Shown: one piece after another, positions 1 through 6,286 of the stretch
How positions within the stretch are numbered: position 1 is the first letter of the stretch
How the letters are laid out: every line of letters begins with the position of its first letter
Origin: CAINVV01 sp036508555
GTDB lineage: Bacteria > Bacteroidota > Bacteroidia > Bacteroidales > Prolixibacteraceae
Assembly (NCBI GenBank): GCA_036508555.1
Contig: DATCHD010000028.1
Span: 1-64,000 of the forward strand
DNA length: 64,000 bases
Direction: 5' to 3'
The notes under the pieces: generated by a model
Told to the model about the DNA's origin: nothing
The model's database searches: none
Seen by the model: the letters and a program-made list of their open reading frames with translations, nothing else
Made by a program: the position numbers and the translations under genes

Positions 1-625
1 GAACTGTAATATCATCAATCATAATTGTTTCGTATCCTTGCTCTTTAAGAATCCTGTGAAGGTGTACCTCCAGGTTTATGTTGGTTTCTGAAAGGTCGAG
101 ATTCAAAAAACTGAGGTGGTTTTCCACATGAATACCTTTAAAAAAGAAGCTGGAATGTTTAGAACACTCTTTGTCAACCTCAATTCCTAAGGCCTCGATT
201 ACCTGGTTCCCCTTTTCATAGTCTCCGAACAGGTAAATATCCAGATCGCCGCACTCCCTGTGAGCCGGAAGAGGATAGTTTTCTGCAAGGCCCAAACCTT
301 TTAGCAGCAAAACCGCTATCTGGTTTTCCCTGAAGGTGTCAATTAACTCCCTGAGCGCTTCCCTTTGTCGTCTGTTCCTGTCCTCTAACCGCTGAACACT
401 CAGTCCCCAGCGGATCATCAACTCCTTCGAAAGGCCGGGAAATGCTTCACCTTTGGGAAGCGCATCAAAAGCGATCGCAAGGACTCCCATACTAGCCGCA
501 TTTTCGATTAACCTCTGCCATTCCTGGGTTGTTAAGTCGAAATCGATCCGCTCTTCTTCGCGATTTTGCCAAATGGCATGCCTGAGAAGGGAAAAAAGGG
601 TACTGTTTTCTTTTGAAAGAACCAT
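1..625 (-). CDS. Nucleotidyltransferase family protein (NTP_transf_5-like), 3' end off the window
   Basis: The reading frame starts at the ATG at 623-625 and runs off the left edge; 208 residues are visible. It resembles the uncharacterised nucleotidyltransferases of family PF14907. Residues 107-112 (LLLKGL) precede ECGDLDIYLF at about 124-133, whose GD-x-D carries the acidic pair expected to bind metal and nucleotide. NLEVHLH follows at about 184-190. The substrate is unknown; members often sit beside PqqD-like proteins in exopolysaccharide or modified-peptide loci, and here a PqqD-like gene lies 53 bp upstream in the same direction. Family assignment is fairly sure; function is not. Confidence 0.75.
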   Translation of the reverse strand, partial: MVLSKENSTLFSLLRHAIWQNREEERIDFDLTTQEWQRLIENAASMGVLAIAFDALPKGEAFPGLSKELMIRWGLSVQRLEDRNRRQREALRELIDTFRENQIAVLLLKGLGLAENYPLPAHRECGDLDIYLFGDYEKGNQVIEALGIEVDKECSKHSSFFFKGIHVENHLSFLNLDLSETNINLEVHLHRILKEQGYETIMIDDITV

Positions 626-678
626 AACGCAGCATTTTTTAGATGGAAAAAATAACAATGGAAGACAAGTTGGGTGGT

Positions 679-948
679 TTAGGTTTCAATCAGCCCCACC
701 TTAACCATCGAGTCTATCCACTTTCCTGCATCTGTCTCGGACTGTTCCTTTCCTATTGTGTACCTCTCTTCCAGTAGTTGAGCGACACTGTCGAGGGAAA
801 AATCTTTTCCCTCGAGCGAATTCCAAAGCCATTCAGCACTGTTGTTAAGCAGTATAACTTTCGTCAGATCTACTCCATCTTTGCCCTGCATAACCACCAT
901 CTTTTCGCCGGCAATCTCTCTGACTTTATAATTTGGCTTTAATTTCAT
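679..948 (-). CDS. PqqD-like peptide-binding protein (RRE fold)
   Basis: An 89-residue protein of the PqqD family (PF05402), which forms a small winged-helix RiPP recognition element that binds peptide leaders. The pattern VVLLN-x-SAEWLWNSLEG followed by a helix and a final KWIDSMVKVGLIE is typical. A TTG 9 bp upstream gives a longer frame, but the ATG at 946-948 is preferred because family members start at the K-x-K-x-NY region. It precedes the nucleotidyltransferase and is probably co-transcribed with it. No precursor peptide or radical-SAM gene is visible in this window, so the role is open; the rest of the locus may lie beyond the left edge. Confidence 0.75.
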   Translation of the reverse strand: MKLKPNYKVREIAGEKMVVMQGKDGVDLTKVILLNNSAEWLWNSLEGKDFSLDSVAQLLEERYTIGKEQSETDAGKWIDSMVKVGLIET

Positions 949-1022
949 ATTTGACAATTATTCAGTTGCTAAAAGTACTTTTTATTTCAATTAAGGAGTA
1001 GTCCACCTTTAAATTGATTTCG

Positions 1023-1043
1023 TACATTCATGTAACGAATGTA
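1023..1043. promoter_or_regulatory. Short inverted repeat upstream of the PqqD-like gene
   Basis: TACATTC and GAATGTA form perfect 7-bp arms around a 7-bp spacer, about 75 bp before the PqqD-like start. It may be an operator. The rest of 949-1195 shows no gene; a longer-range pair CCCTCAT (about 1112) and ATGAGGG (about 1153) is also present. Confidence 0.25.
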
Positions 1044-1195
1044 ACATTATAAAAAAACTGGGCGGTCTAAGCGCCTATACCAATAAAAGTATTTACAGTA
1101 TTGCATCATGAAACCCTCATGATCAATGGCTCATCAAAGAGTATAAAAATCGATGAGGGTTCCATGTGGCCTTAATAAAGCAAAATAGTTTTCAC

Positions 1196-1279
1196 ATGAA
1201 ATTTATTGTGGATGCACAATTACCAAAACAGATATTGTCATCCATACTTAATTTTTGCGAAGGCAATCATATTGAGTGA
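1196..1279 (+). pseudogene. Truncated DUF5615 (PIN-like) toxin remnant
   Basis: The 27-residue frame begins MKFIVDAQLPKQ, the characteristic N-terminus of DUF5615 PIN-like proteins (about 110 residues), whose first Asp is a nuclease residue. It then goes to LNFCEGNHIE and stops. CEGN may correspond to the later LPEGN segment of the family, which would mean an internal deletion as well as truncation. No DUF433 antitoxin frame is visible upstream. It is the first of several broken toxin-antitoxin genes here. Confidence 0.5.
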
Positions 1280-1283
1280 TGAA

Positions 1284-1439
1284 TCAAATTCCAATGGTTA
1301 ACAACTCCGTCCCCAATCTGCGTAATCTATCTTCAATTCTTTTGCGTTGTGCCGGTCGCGGTTTGCGCATCCCGGATGCATAATGCCACAGCTGGCGCTG
1401 GTTGATCCAGATAATGCGCGAAAGGGCAGCTTTGGCAAA
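1284..1439 (-). pseudogene. Second HicB C-terminal HTH copy, in frame after the stop of the HicB-like gene
   Basis: Directly after the TAA of the HicB-like gene, the same frame continues for 51 residues (FAKAALSRIIWINQRQLWHY, then ASGMRKPRPAQRKRIEDRLR, then RLGTELLTIGI) before TGA. It matches the last 51 residues of the HicB-like protein at roughly half of positions (INQ-x-L-x-HYA-x-G, KPR-x-x-QRK-x-IE, LG-x-ELL). This is a diverged C-terminal helix-turn-helix, most simply the tail of a second hicB fused by recombination between paralogs. Readthrough would give a protein with two C-terminal DNA-binding segments, but nothing shows this happens. Confidence 0.6.
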
Positions 1440-1838
1440 TTATAGCTCCAACGATAAAAGCTCTGAGCCTAGTTTGTGAAGGGCAATTTCAATTTTTTTT
1501 CTTTGTGGTTCACGCGGCTTTTTCAGTCCGGTTGCATAGTGATGCAGTAGCTTTTGGTTGATACCTGTTATGCGTTCCAGTGCGACGTTGGTAAACACCT
1601 TGTTGTAATAGTTTAGAAAACTTTGTGTATCAAAACGATACACAATTTGATAGTCCCCTTTTAATATGTCCGGAATGTTTTCATCGGTATTATAATCTTT
1701 CAGTAGCCTTATGGCATCTAAAACTGACTGTTTTACCTCTTCGACTGTGTCTCCACCTGCATAAATACCTTTGGTATTTTCAGCATAGGCTGAATACATA
1801 TCTTTTGTTTTTTCAATGATTACCTTAATTGTTTCCAT
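1440..1838 (-). CDS. HicB-like antitoxin with C-terminal helix-turn-helix
   Basis: A 132-residue HicB-like protein. Residues 1-45 form the HicB RNase-H-like fold (KVIIEKTKDMYSAYAENTKG, then a V-EE-V helix). Residues 80-132 hold a DNA-binding segment (ALERITGINQKLLHHYATG). HicB proteins neutralise the HicA mRNA interferase and repress their own operon. Its usual partner should lie just upstream on this strand, but only an 8-codon HicA-like start remains 22 bp before the ATG. A TATCTTTA sequence (plus 1915-1922) is a near match to a -7 box. It is probably an orphan antitoxin. Confidence 0.7.
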   Translation of the reverse strand: METIKVIIEKTKDMYSAYAENTKGIYAGGDTVEEVKQSVLDAIRLLKDYNTDENIPDILKGDYQIVYRFDTQSFLNYYNKVFTNVALERITGINQKLLHHYATGLKKPREPQRKKIEIALHKLGSELLSLEL

Positions 1839-1859
1839 AAATTAATGTTTCTTAGTATT

Positions 1860-1886
1860 TTAGACTTTTAATTCTGATGATTTCAT
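1860..1886 (-). pseudogene. HicA N-terminal remnant (8 codons)
   Basis: ATG AAA TCA TCA GAA TTA AAA GTC TAA encodes MKSSELKV. MKSSEL is a very common start of HicA toxins, and the position just upstream of hicB is where hicA belongs. An internal deletion of hicA is the simplest reading. The match is short, so this remains tentative. Confidence 0.35.
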
Positions 1887-1968
1887 GAAGGCCATTTTTC
1901 TAAAATCAGCTCGGTAAAGATATATATATGTATACCTTTAGTAAATTTTTTTTTACAGTTATTTACAT

Positions 1969-2045
1969 AGAAACATGGCGTCGTAAAAAACCTCGCCACA
2001 AGAATTTCAACATATTAAAAAGACTGATTGATTTCTTATCTTTGT
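1969..2045 (+). repeat. 77-bp direct repeat, copy 1, carrying a promoter
   Basis: Copy 1 of a repeat recurring at 2571-2647, identical at 72 of 77 positions by eye. It contains a small inverted pair, TGGCG and CGCCA (1976-1998), and ends in a -7 box, TATCTTTG (2037-2044). It lies 22 bp before hicB; the other copy lies just before the next antitoxin. It looks like a portable upstream module placed in front of toxin-antitoxin genes. Confidence 0.85.
2037..2044 (+). promoter_or_regulatory. -7 box of the hicBA promoter
   Basis: TATCTTTG matches the Bacteroidota -7 consensus TAnnTTTG and puts the expected transcript start about 17 bp before the hicB ATG. No good -33 TTTG is seen at the usual distance. 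The second repeat copy has TATTTTTG at 2639-2646. Confidence 0.5.
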
Positions 2046-2067
2046 CAATTAGGTTAAAATTTTACAA

Positions 2068-2301
2068 ATGGGAACAATAAATAACATTGAGATGACGGCT
2101 GTTTTCGAGCCTTGCGAGGAAGGTGGCTTCATTGCTTACGTGCAGGAGATATCCGGGATAAACACCCAGGGGGAAACTCTTGAGGAAGCAAAAGCAAACC
2201 TTGCAGAGGCTGTGAATCTGGTGTTTGAAGAGATGAGGGCTACAAGCAGGAAGGGTAAAGTAAATAAGATAATTACCCAAACCATGTCGTTCAGCTTCTG
2301 A
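2068..2301 (+). CDS. hicB: HicB family antitoxin
   Basis: A 77-residue HicB antitoxin: a beta-strand start (IEMTAVFEPCEEGGFIAYVQ), then EISGINTQGETLEEAKANL and a helix NLAEAVNLVFEE, the standard partial RNase-H fold without a separate DNA-binding domain. It binds and blocks HicA. Its TGA overlaps the ATG of hicA by one base, so the two are translationally coupled. The order is hicB before hicA, the reverse of the E. coli arrangement but common in Bacteroidota. Expression probably starts from the promoter in the 77-bp repeat upstream. Confidence 0.9.
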   Translation: MGTINNIEMTAVFEPCEEGGFIAYVQEISGINTQGETLEEAKANLAEAVNLVFEEMRATSRKGKVNKIITQTMSFSF

Positions 2302-2492
2302 TGAAGAGAAATAACCTGATCAAATACCTCGAAAAATACAATTGCACCTTCGTCCGTGAAGGAAGAAGCCATACCCTGTACAGAAATATTAGCAACGGAC
2401 AACTGTCAACCGTTCCCAGACATCCTGACATTAAGGAGAATCTATGTCGCAAAATATGCAAAGACCTAGGTATTCCGGATATTTTGAAATAA
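2301..2492 (+). CDS. hicA: HicA family mRNA interferase toxin
   Basis: A 63-residue HicA toxin with the dsRBD-like fold that cleaves mRNA independently of the ribosome. The catalytic His lies in REGRSHTLYRN (about residues 19-29), followed by a beta-strand with TVPRHPDIKENLCRKICKDL, a normal C-terminal helix. Length and motifs look intact, so the module may be functional. The start is fixed by the one-base overlap with hicB. Confidence 0.9.
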   Translation: MKRNNLIKYLEKYNCTFVREGRSHTLYRNISNGQLSTVPRHPDIKENLCRKICKDLGIPDILK

Positions 2493-2570
2493 TAGGGATT
2501 CTTGCATTCGAGGTTGTGGATTCCCCGTTTGACAACCAGAAACGAGTAGTCCGGATTGCTTAGGGCAAGG

Positions 2571-2647
2571 AGAAACATGGCGTCGTAAAAAACTACGCCA
2601 CAAGAGTTACAACATATTAAAAAGACTGATTGATTTCTTATTTTTGT
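2571..2647 (+). repeat. 77-bp direct repeat, copy 2, carrying a promoter
   Basis: Second copy, 602 bp from the first, with five substitutions seen by eye and no length change. It has the same TGGCG/CGCCA inverted pair and a -7 box TATTTTTG at 2639-2646, 38 bp before the antitoxin ATG. The two copies bracket hicBA, so recombination between them would delete the whole module together with one repeat copy. Confidence 0.85.
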
Positions 2648-2684
2648 ACCGAAAATGGTACACGTTTAAATTAAATTGAAAGAA

Positions 2685-2957
2685 ATGTTAGTCGTAAGCA
2701 GCAGGGAGTTCAGGGACAGCCAGAAAAAATACCTTGATCTGGCAACGAAAGAAAGAGTGATCATCAAGCGAAAAAATGAATTTTTGGAACTCGTGCCAAG
2801 GGGAAACAACATACCAGAAAGCCCAAGCCCAAGCAACGATCCGTGGTTTGATGACCCACTGAATCTTGAATCTGTTACGGTCGGGATTGAACAGGTAAGA
2901 AAAGGGGAAACAGTCAGGTTAACCCCTGAACTGCAGAAAAAGCTTTTTGAATTATGA
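2685..2957 (+). CDS. Phd/YefM-like type II antitoxin
   Basis: A 90-residue protein with a Phd/YefM-type N-terminus: MLVVSSREFRDSQKKYLDLA, then RVIIKRKNEFLELVPRG, the fold that dimerises and binds the operator. The second half (WFDDPLNLESV to LTPELQKKLFEL) would be the toxin-binding tail. A TTG nine bases upstream is possible, but the ATG at 2685 fits family starts. Its TGA overlaps the ATG of a downstream toxin frame by four bases, the usual coupling, but that toxin is cut short, so this is likely an orphan antitoxin. Confidence 0.75.
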   Translation: MLVVSSREFRDSQKKYLDLATKERVIIKRKNEFLELVPRGNNIPESPSPSNDPWFDDPLNLESVTVGIEQVRKGETVRLTPELQKKLFEL

Positions 2958-3019
2958 GCTTTCAAATCGACCTCTCCATAAATGCATTGAATGGCATCGA
3001 AAGGGAAGGGGGTATATAA
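2954..3019 (+). pseudogene. Truncated toxin frame (RelE/ParE-like start)
   Basis: ATGA overlap with the antitoxin opens a 21-codon frame, MSFQIDLSINALNGIEREGG plus I, then TAA. The opening M-x-x-x-I-x-L-S-x-x-A-L-x-x-I-E resembles the first strand and helix of RelE/ParE toxins, which are 85-100 residues. What follows is a hairpin and then the GC-rich non-coding block, so the toxin body is gone. Family assignment from 21 residues is weak; the truncated position after an antitoxin is the stronger argument. Confidence 0.45.
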
Positions 3020-3025
3020 ACGCAC

Positions 3026-3060
3026 AAACGGGAACAAATCTTTTGAATTTGTCCCCGTTT
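3026..3060. terminator. Hairpin terminator-like inverted repeat
   Basis: AAACGGGAACAAA and TTTGTCCCCGTTT pair as 13-bp arms with one mismatch around a 9-base loop. The plus strand ends in a short T run (GTTTT), fitting termination of the antitoxin/toxin transcript. In the other direction it would sit at the 3' end of the candidate minus-strand RNA. Confidence 0.6.
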
Positions 3061-3063
3061 TGC

Positions 3064-3860
3064 CTTGACAAGCGAACTTGTCGCGGCACCAAGTTACGGT
3101 TATTACGGCTGGTCTTCCGGATTCCACGCGGCTTGCGCTTTGTTTCCTGCCTTTCTGACCCTAAACCTTCCATTACGACCTGTTACAGCTGTAATTTCCG
3201 GCTCTCCTTTCTGCGTCTCTGCGAGTGCCTTGCGGCATCCGGTGTGACACTTTCCGGGAGGGAGTTGCTTAAAGTCCGCTGAGCTGTTTCATCTTGCGAT
3301 GTGTCGCTTTCCCGGGTACTCTCACCGCCTTGCGGCTGCGATTTTCATCGAAAACTTCCTGCGATTTGCACCGCTTTCCGTTTTACACTTTAAACTTCAC
3401 TACCTAAAGAACGCTCAGCGTCTGTTTCATGCCGGCCGTTCGACGCGCCTCCGGAACTTTCATCCCGATCTTGCCTCTTCGGCTCCCACCTTTCCGATTC
3501 GCTTTTAACGGCGTTTCGTTCTGGCTTCCTCTCCCGTCTGCCTTGCGGCTTCTGTTCCTGGATCTCCCCACGAACCCCTTGCGGAATCCTTGACGGAGGG
3601 GTTGCTTCAACATTGAAAAGAACACTCAGCACTTTTTGGCTGGTTAGGCTACATTGGATTGCTCCCTGTTGGCCCAAACTCCGACCCATCTGTGATGCGG
3701 ATCTTGCGATCCGTACGATTTGGCTTCAAACTCAGTTAAGAACTTTTGGCCGCTTCCACCATTTTTGGGTGACCCTTTATGGCTGACCTGATAAATCAAA
3801 TGTAATGCAAATGATGCTATCGATGCAACTTTTTTGATGCTTTTATACAAACCTTGTTTC
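3064..3860 (-). ncRNA. Candidate large structured RNA rich in GCAA-capped hairpins
   Basis: This roughly 800-base block is much richer in G+C than the AT-rich flanks and holds no recognisable protein frame on either strand. Read on the minus strand it has repeated stems closed by the GNRA tetraloop GCAA: CGGATC/GATCCG (3698-3713), CATC/GATG (3290-3301), GCC/GGC at 3540-3549 and 3327-3336, TGCC/GGCA (3226-3237), and a G-U-containing stem near 3575-3586. A GACAAG-TTCG-CTTGTC hairpin lies at 3067-3082. On the plus strand these loops read TTGC, not a stable tetraloop, so the minus strand is favoured. A group II intron remnant, an omega-RNA-like element or a decayed gene remain possible. Confidence 0.4.
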
Positions 3861-3867
3861 AACCGGA

Positions 3868-3889
3868 GTTATTAACAATTGTTCATAAC
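3868..3889. promoter_or_regulatory. Near-perfect 22-bp palindrome
   Basis: GTTATTAACAA followed directly by TTGTTCATAAC; the halves match as reverse complements at 10 of 11 positions. It sits at the upstream edge of the candidate minus-strand RNA, at the switch to AT-rich DNA, and could be an operator or a protein-binding site. The AT-rich stretch 3890-4130 shows no gene. Confidence 0.4.
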
Positions 3890-4136
3890 TTTATTGTTCT
3901 AAATATTTGAAATACAGAATGTTGCAAAAACCTATCGAATATAATCAATTCAAATTCCCCAAAAAACCTACTTTAATAAAAAAAAATGCAATAATCTTTT
4001 TAAAAAATTATTAGTTCATGTGTTAGTATTTTGTTTTTTTCGGCCACATGGAATCGAAGATCAGCGAAGCTAATACCCACATCATCATTTTCGGTTGACC
4101 TGAATATTTGTTCGTGGGTATTTCGATTGCATGAAT

Positions 4137-4144
4137 TATCTTTG
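4137..4144 (+). promoter_or_regulatory. -7 box of the lipid kinase gene
   Basis: TATCTTTG matches TAnnTTTG, 38 bp before the start codon. A TTTG at 4107-4110 is 26 bp upstream, longer than the usual -33 spacing, so only the -7 element is called. Confidence 0.5.
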
Positions 4145-4182
4145 TGGCGCTTGTATGATTATTTTAAATGCAGTAAGTAAAA

Positions 4183-5079
4183 ATGGCAAAAACTGTTTCG
4201 GAAAAGGCGAAGAAGTTGAAGTATCTTTTTATACTGAATCCTGTCGCGGGTGTCGGTGCAAGAAGAGATTTTCTTCTGATGATTGACAATGCCTGCAAAG
4301 AAAAGGGTGTATCTCATAAGATTCTTTTCACCCGCTGCGCCGGAGATGCCAAAAAGATTATCGAAAAGAAATTTGAGAAATTTGATGTGTTTGTCGCGGT
4401 TGGCGGGGATGGTACCATGAATGAGGTAGGTTCTGCCCTGGCAGGCACGAGCGGTATCATGGGACTGATCCCTGCTGGATCCGGAAATGCTCTCGGACGA
4501 GAGCTGGGACTATCCATGAAGCCTGAAACTGCCGTCCGGCAGCTGTTGAACGGTCACCCGGTGAAGATCGACACAGGACTGGCAAACGGTCACCGGTTCA
4601 TGAATCTCTGCGGAATGGGATTCGATGACCACATTGCACGTTGCTTCAACAAATCAACCAGCAGGGGACCATTACCCTATTTCAAGGCTGTTGTGAAAGA
4701 ATTTTTTGGATACAAACCAGCTGAATATATGGTGGAGGCCAATGGCGAAATCATCCGGCTCAATGCTTTTATCATAGCGGTCACCAACACATCCCAGTAC
4801 GGGAACAATGCCTTTATTGCTCCCAGGGCCACCGTTACCGATGGTATCCTGGATTTCAGTGCCCTTAAACCATTTGGATTCTTTGGCGCTGTGGGTCTGG
4901 GCTTCAGGCTGTTCAATAAAACCATCGATCAGTCGGGCTTGTGCACCTATTTTAAGACAGCGAAAGTGACCATCAGAGGGGCGAATCTGAATTTTCACAT
5001 CGACGGAGAACCCATCAACAACAACGATCCGCTGGAGATTAGCATCGATCCGTTATCGTTAAATATAATAGTACCCTGA
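4183..5079 (+). CDS. Diacylglycerol/sphingosine kinase family lipid kinase (YegS-like)
   Basis: A 298-residue cytosolic lipid kinase of the DAGK_cat family. FILNPVAGVGA (16-26) is the nucleotide-binding start, GGDGT (74-78) the catalytic glycine-rich motif, and PAGSGNALGR (97-106) the second conserved loop. The C-terminal half is the YegS/DAGK beta-sandwich, ending in HIDGEPI-x-x-x-DPLEI. It transfers phosphate from ATP to a lipid alcohol such as diacylglycerol or a long-chain base; Bacteroidota make sphingolipids, so the latter is possible, but the substrate cannot be told from sequence. It is a single-gene unit with its own promoter box and a terminator at 5095. Confidence 0.88.
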   Translation: MAKTVSEKAKKLKYLFILNPVAGVGARRDFLLMIDNACKEKGVSHKILFTRCAGDAKKIIEKKFEKFDVFVAVGGDGTMNEVGSALAGTSGIMGLIPAGSGNALGRELGLSMKPETAVRQLLNGHPVKIDTGLANGHRFMNLCGMGFDDHIARCFNKSTSRGPLPYFKAVVKEFFGYKPAEYMVEANGEIIRLNAFIIAVTNTSQYGNNAFIAPRATVTDGILDFSALKPFGFFGAVGLGFRLFNKTIDQSGLCTYFKTAKVTIRGANLNFHIDGEPINNNDPLEISIDPLSLNIIVP

Positions 5080-5094
5080 AAATTGAATCATACG

Positions 5095-5117
5095 AAAGTT
5101 CCCAAAGGAACTTTTTT
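5095..5117 (+). terminator. Rho-independent terminator of the lipid kinase gene
   Basis: AAAGTTCC, loop CAAA, GGAACTTT gives an 8-bp perfect stem followed by TTT. It lies between the kinase stop and the stop of the convergent regulator gene. Confidence 0.85.
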
Positions 5118-5120
5118 CCG

Positions 5121-6275
5121 CTAACCAACAAAACTAGTAATATCCTCCTCCGTGATAACTTTACCGCCCAGAATGATCAGCCTTTCAATGACATTGTGAA
5201 ATTCGCGGATATTACCACTCCAGGTACGGTCGGCAAGCATATCAAGGGCAACCTGTGTGATTTCTTTAGGTGGCTGTCCGTATTCACCACATAGCTGCTC
5301 AATAAAATACTGTGCAAGGATAGGGATGTCCTCCTTCCGCTCATTGAGAGTCGGTACATGGATCAGAATGACGCTTAGACGGTGGTAAAGATCTTCCCTG
5401 AAACTGCCGTTTCTGATCTCTTCCTGAAGATCCTTGTTGGTGGCAGCAATAACCCGTACATTAACCTCCACTTGCTTATCGCTTCCTACCCGGATGATTA
5501 TATTTTCCTGCAAGGCCCTCAGTACTTTTGCCTGCGCTGAAAGACTCATGTCGCCGACCTCATCCAGAAACAACGACCCGCCATCGGCCTGTTCGAATTT
5601 TCCTTTTCTCTGTTTGATGGCAGAAGTAAAGGCCCCTTTTTCATGACCGAAAAGTTCACTCTCGATCAGTTCAGAGGGAATAGCTGCGCAGTTAACCTCT
5701 ACAAAAGGATTTTCGGCCCGGGGTGAAAATTCATGAAGCCGGCGGGCCACCAGCTCTTTTCCGGTACCATTCGCCCCGGTAATCAGTACCCGGGCTTCGG
5801 TCGGGGCGACCCTGTCGCACATCTCCAGCACTTTTTTGATGGCGGGAGATTCTCCGATGATCTCGAATTTCTTACCGACTTTTTGCTTCAGGATGATAGT
5901 TTCCTTCACCAAAGCCGTCTTATCGCAGGCATTTCGTAGTGTGATCAGGAGTCTGTTAAGATCCAGCGGCTTTTCAATAAAGTCGAAAGCTCCCTTCTTG
6001 ATGGCTTCTACGGCAGTGTCGATGGTTCCGTGTCCGGAAATCATTACCATCGTGGACTCCGGCTTAAGATGCATGATCTGTTCGAGTACTTCAATCCCGT
6101 CCATATCGGGCATTTTAATATCACAAAGGATGATGTCAAAATCAGTCGATTTGACTAATTCGATCCCTACCATCCCGTTTTCGGCTATTTCGACCTGATA
6201 TCCTTCAAATCCCAGAATATCCTTCAGGGTGTTCCGGATACTTTTTTCATCGTCGATCACCAGTATTTTTAGCAT
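5121..6275 (-). CDS. NtrC-family response regulator (receiver + AAA+, no HTH)
   Basis: A 384-residue regulator with an N-terminal receiver domain (phospho-acceptor Asp52 in LCDIKMPDMDG) and a sigma-54-type AAA+ domain: Walker A GANGTGKE (167-174), GAFTSA loop (215-220), Walker B GGSLFLDE (232-239). The loop is GAFTSA rather than GAFTGA, a variant I recall as common in Bacteroidota. It ends soon after the AAA+ lid, at ITSFVG, without the C-terminal Fis-type DNA-binding helix-turn-helix, so it may act from solution or through partners. It is last in the operon ABC ATPase - permease - Ppx/GppA - regulator, 11 bp after the phosphatase gene. No sensor kinase is adjacent. Confidence 0.88.
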   Translation of the reverse strand: MLKILVIDDEKSIRNTLKDILGFEGYQVEIAENGMVGIELVKSTDFDIILCDIKMPDMDGIEVLEQIMHLKPESTMVMISGHGTIDTAVEAIKKGAFDFIEKPLDLNRLLITLRNACDKTALVKETIILKQKVGKKFEIIGESPAIKKVLEMCDRVAPTEARVLITGANGTGKELVARRLHEFSPRAENPFVEVNCAAIPSELIESELFGHEKGAFTSAIKQRKGKFEQADGGSLFLDEVGDMSLSAQAKVLRALQENIIIRVGSDKQVEVNVRVIAATNKDLQEEIRNGSFREDLYHRLSVILIHVPTLNERKEDIPILAQYFIEQLCGEYGQPPKEITQVALDMLADRTWSGNIREFHNVIERLIILGGKVITEEDITSFVG

Positions 6276-6286
6276 AACAGTAAATT

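Noticed and set aside
2666..3127. 153-residue minus-strand frame over the Phd-like antitoxin
   Set aside because: It is the shadow of the plus-strand antitoxin and continues into the non-coding block; composition is not protein-like.
3390..3689. Open frames of 73-153 residues on both strands in the 3060-3890 block
   Set aside because: They are Arg/Gln/Ser-rich, overlap each other in several frames, match no family I know, and coincide with the hairpin-rich DNA; they look like by-products of G+C content.
3868..3889. Replication origin or dif site at the 22-bp palindrome
   Set aside because: No DnaA box cluster, no dnaA, dnaN or recombinase gene nearby, and the sequence does not match the dif pattern I know.
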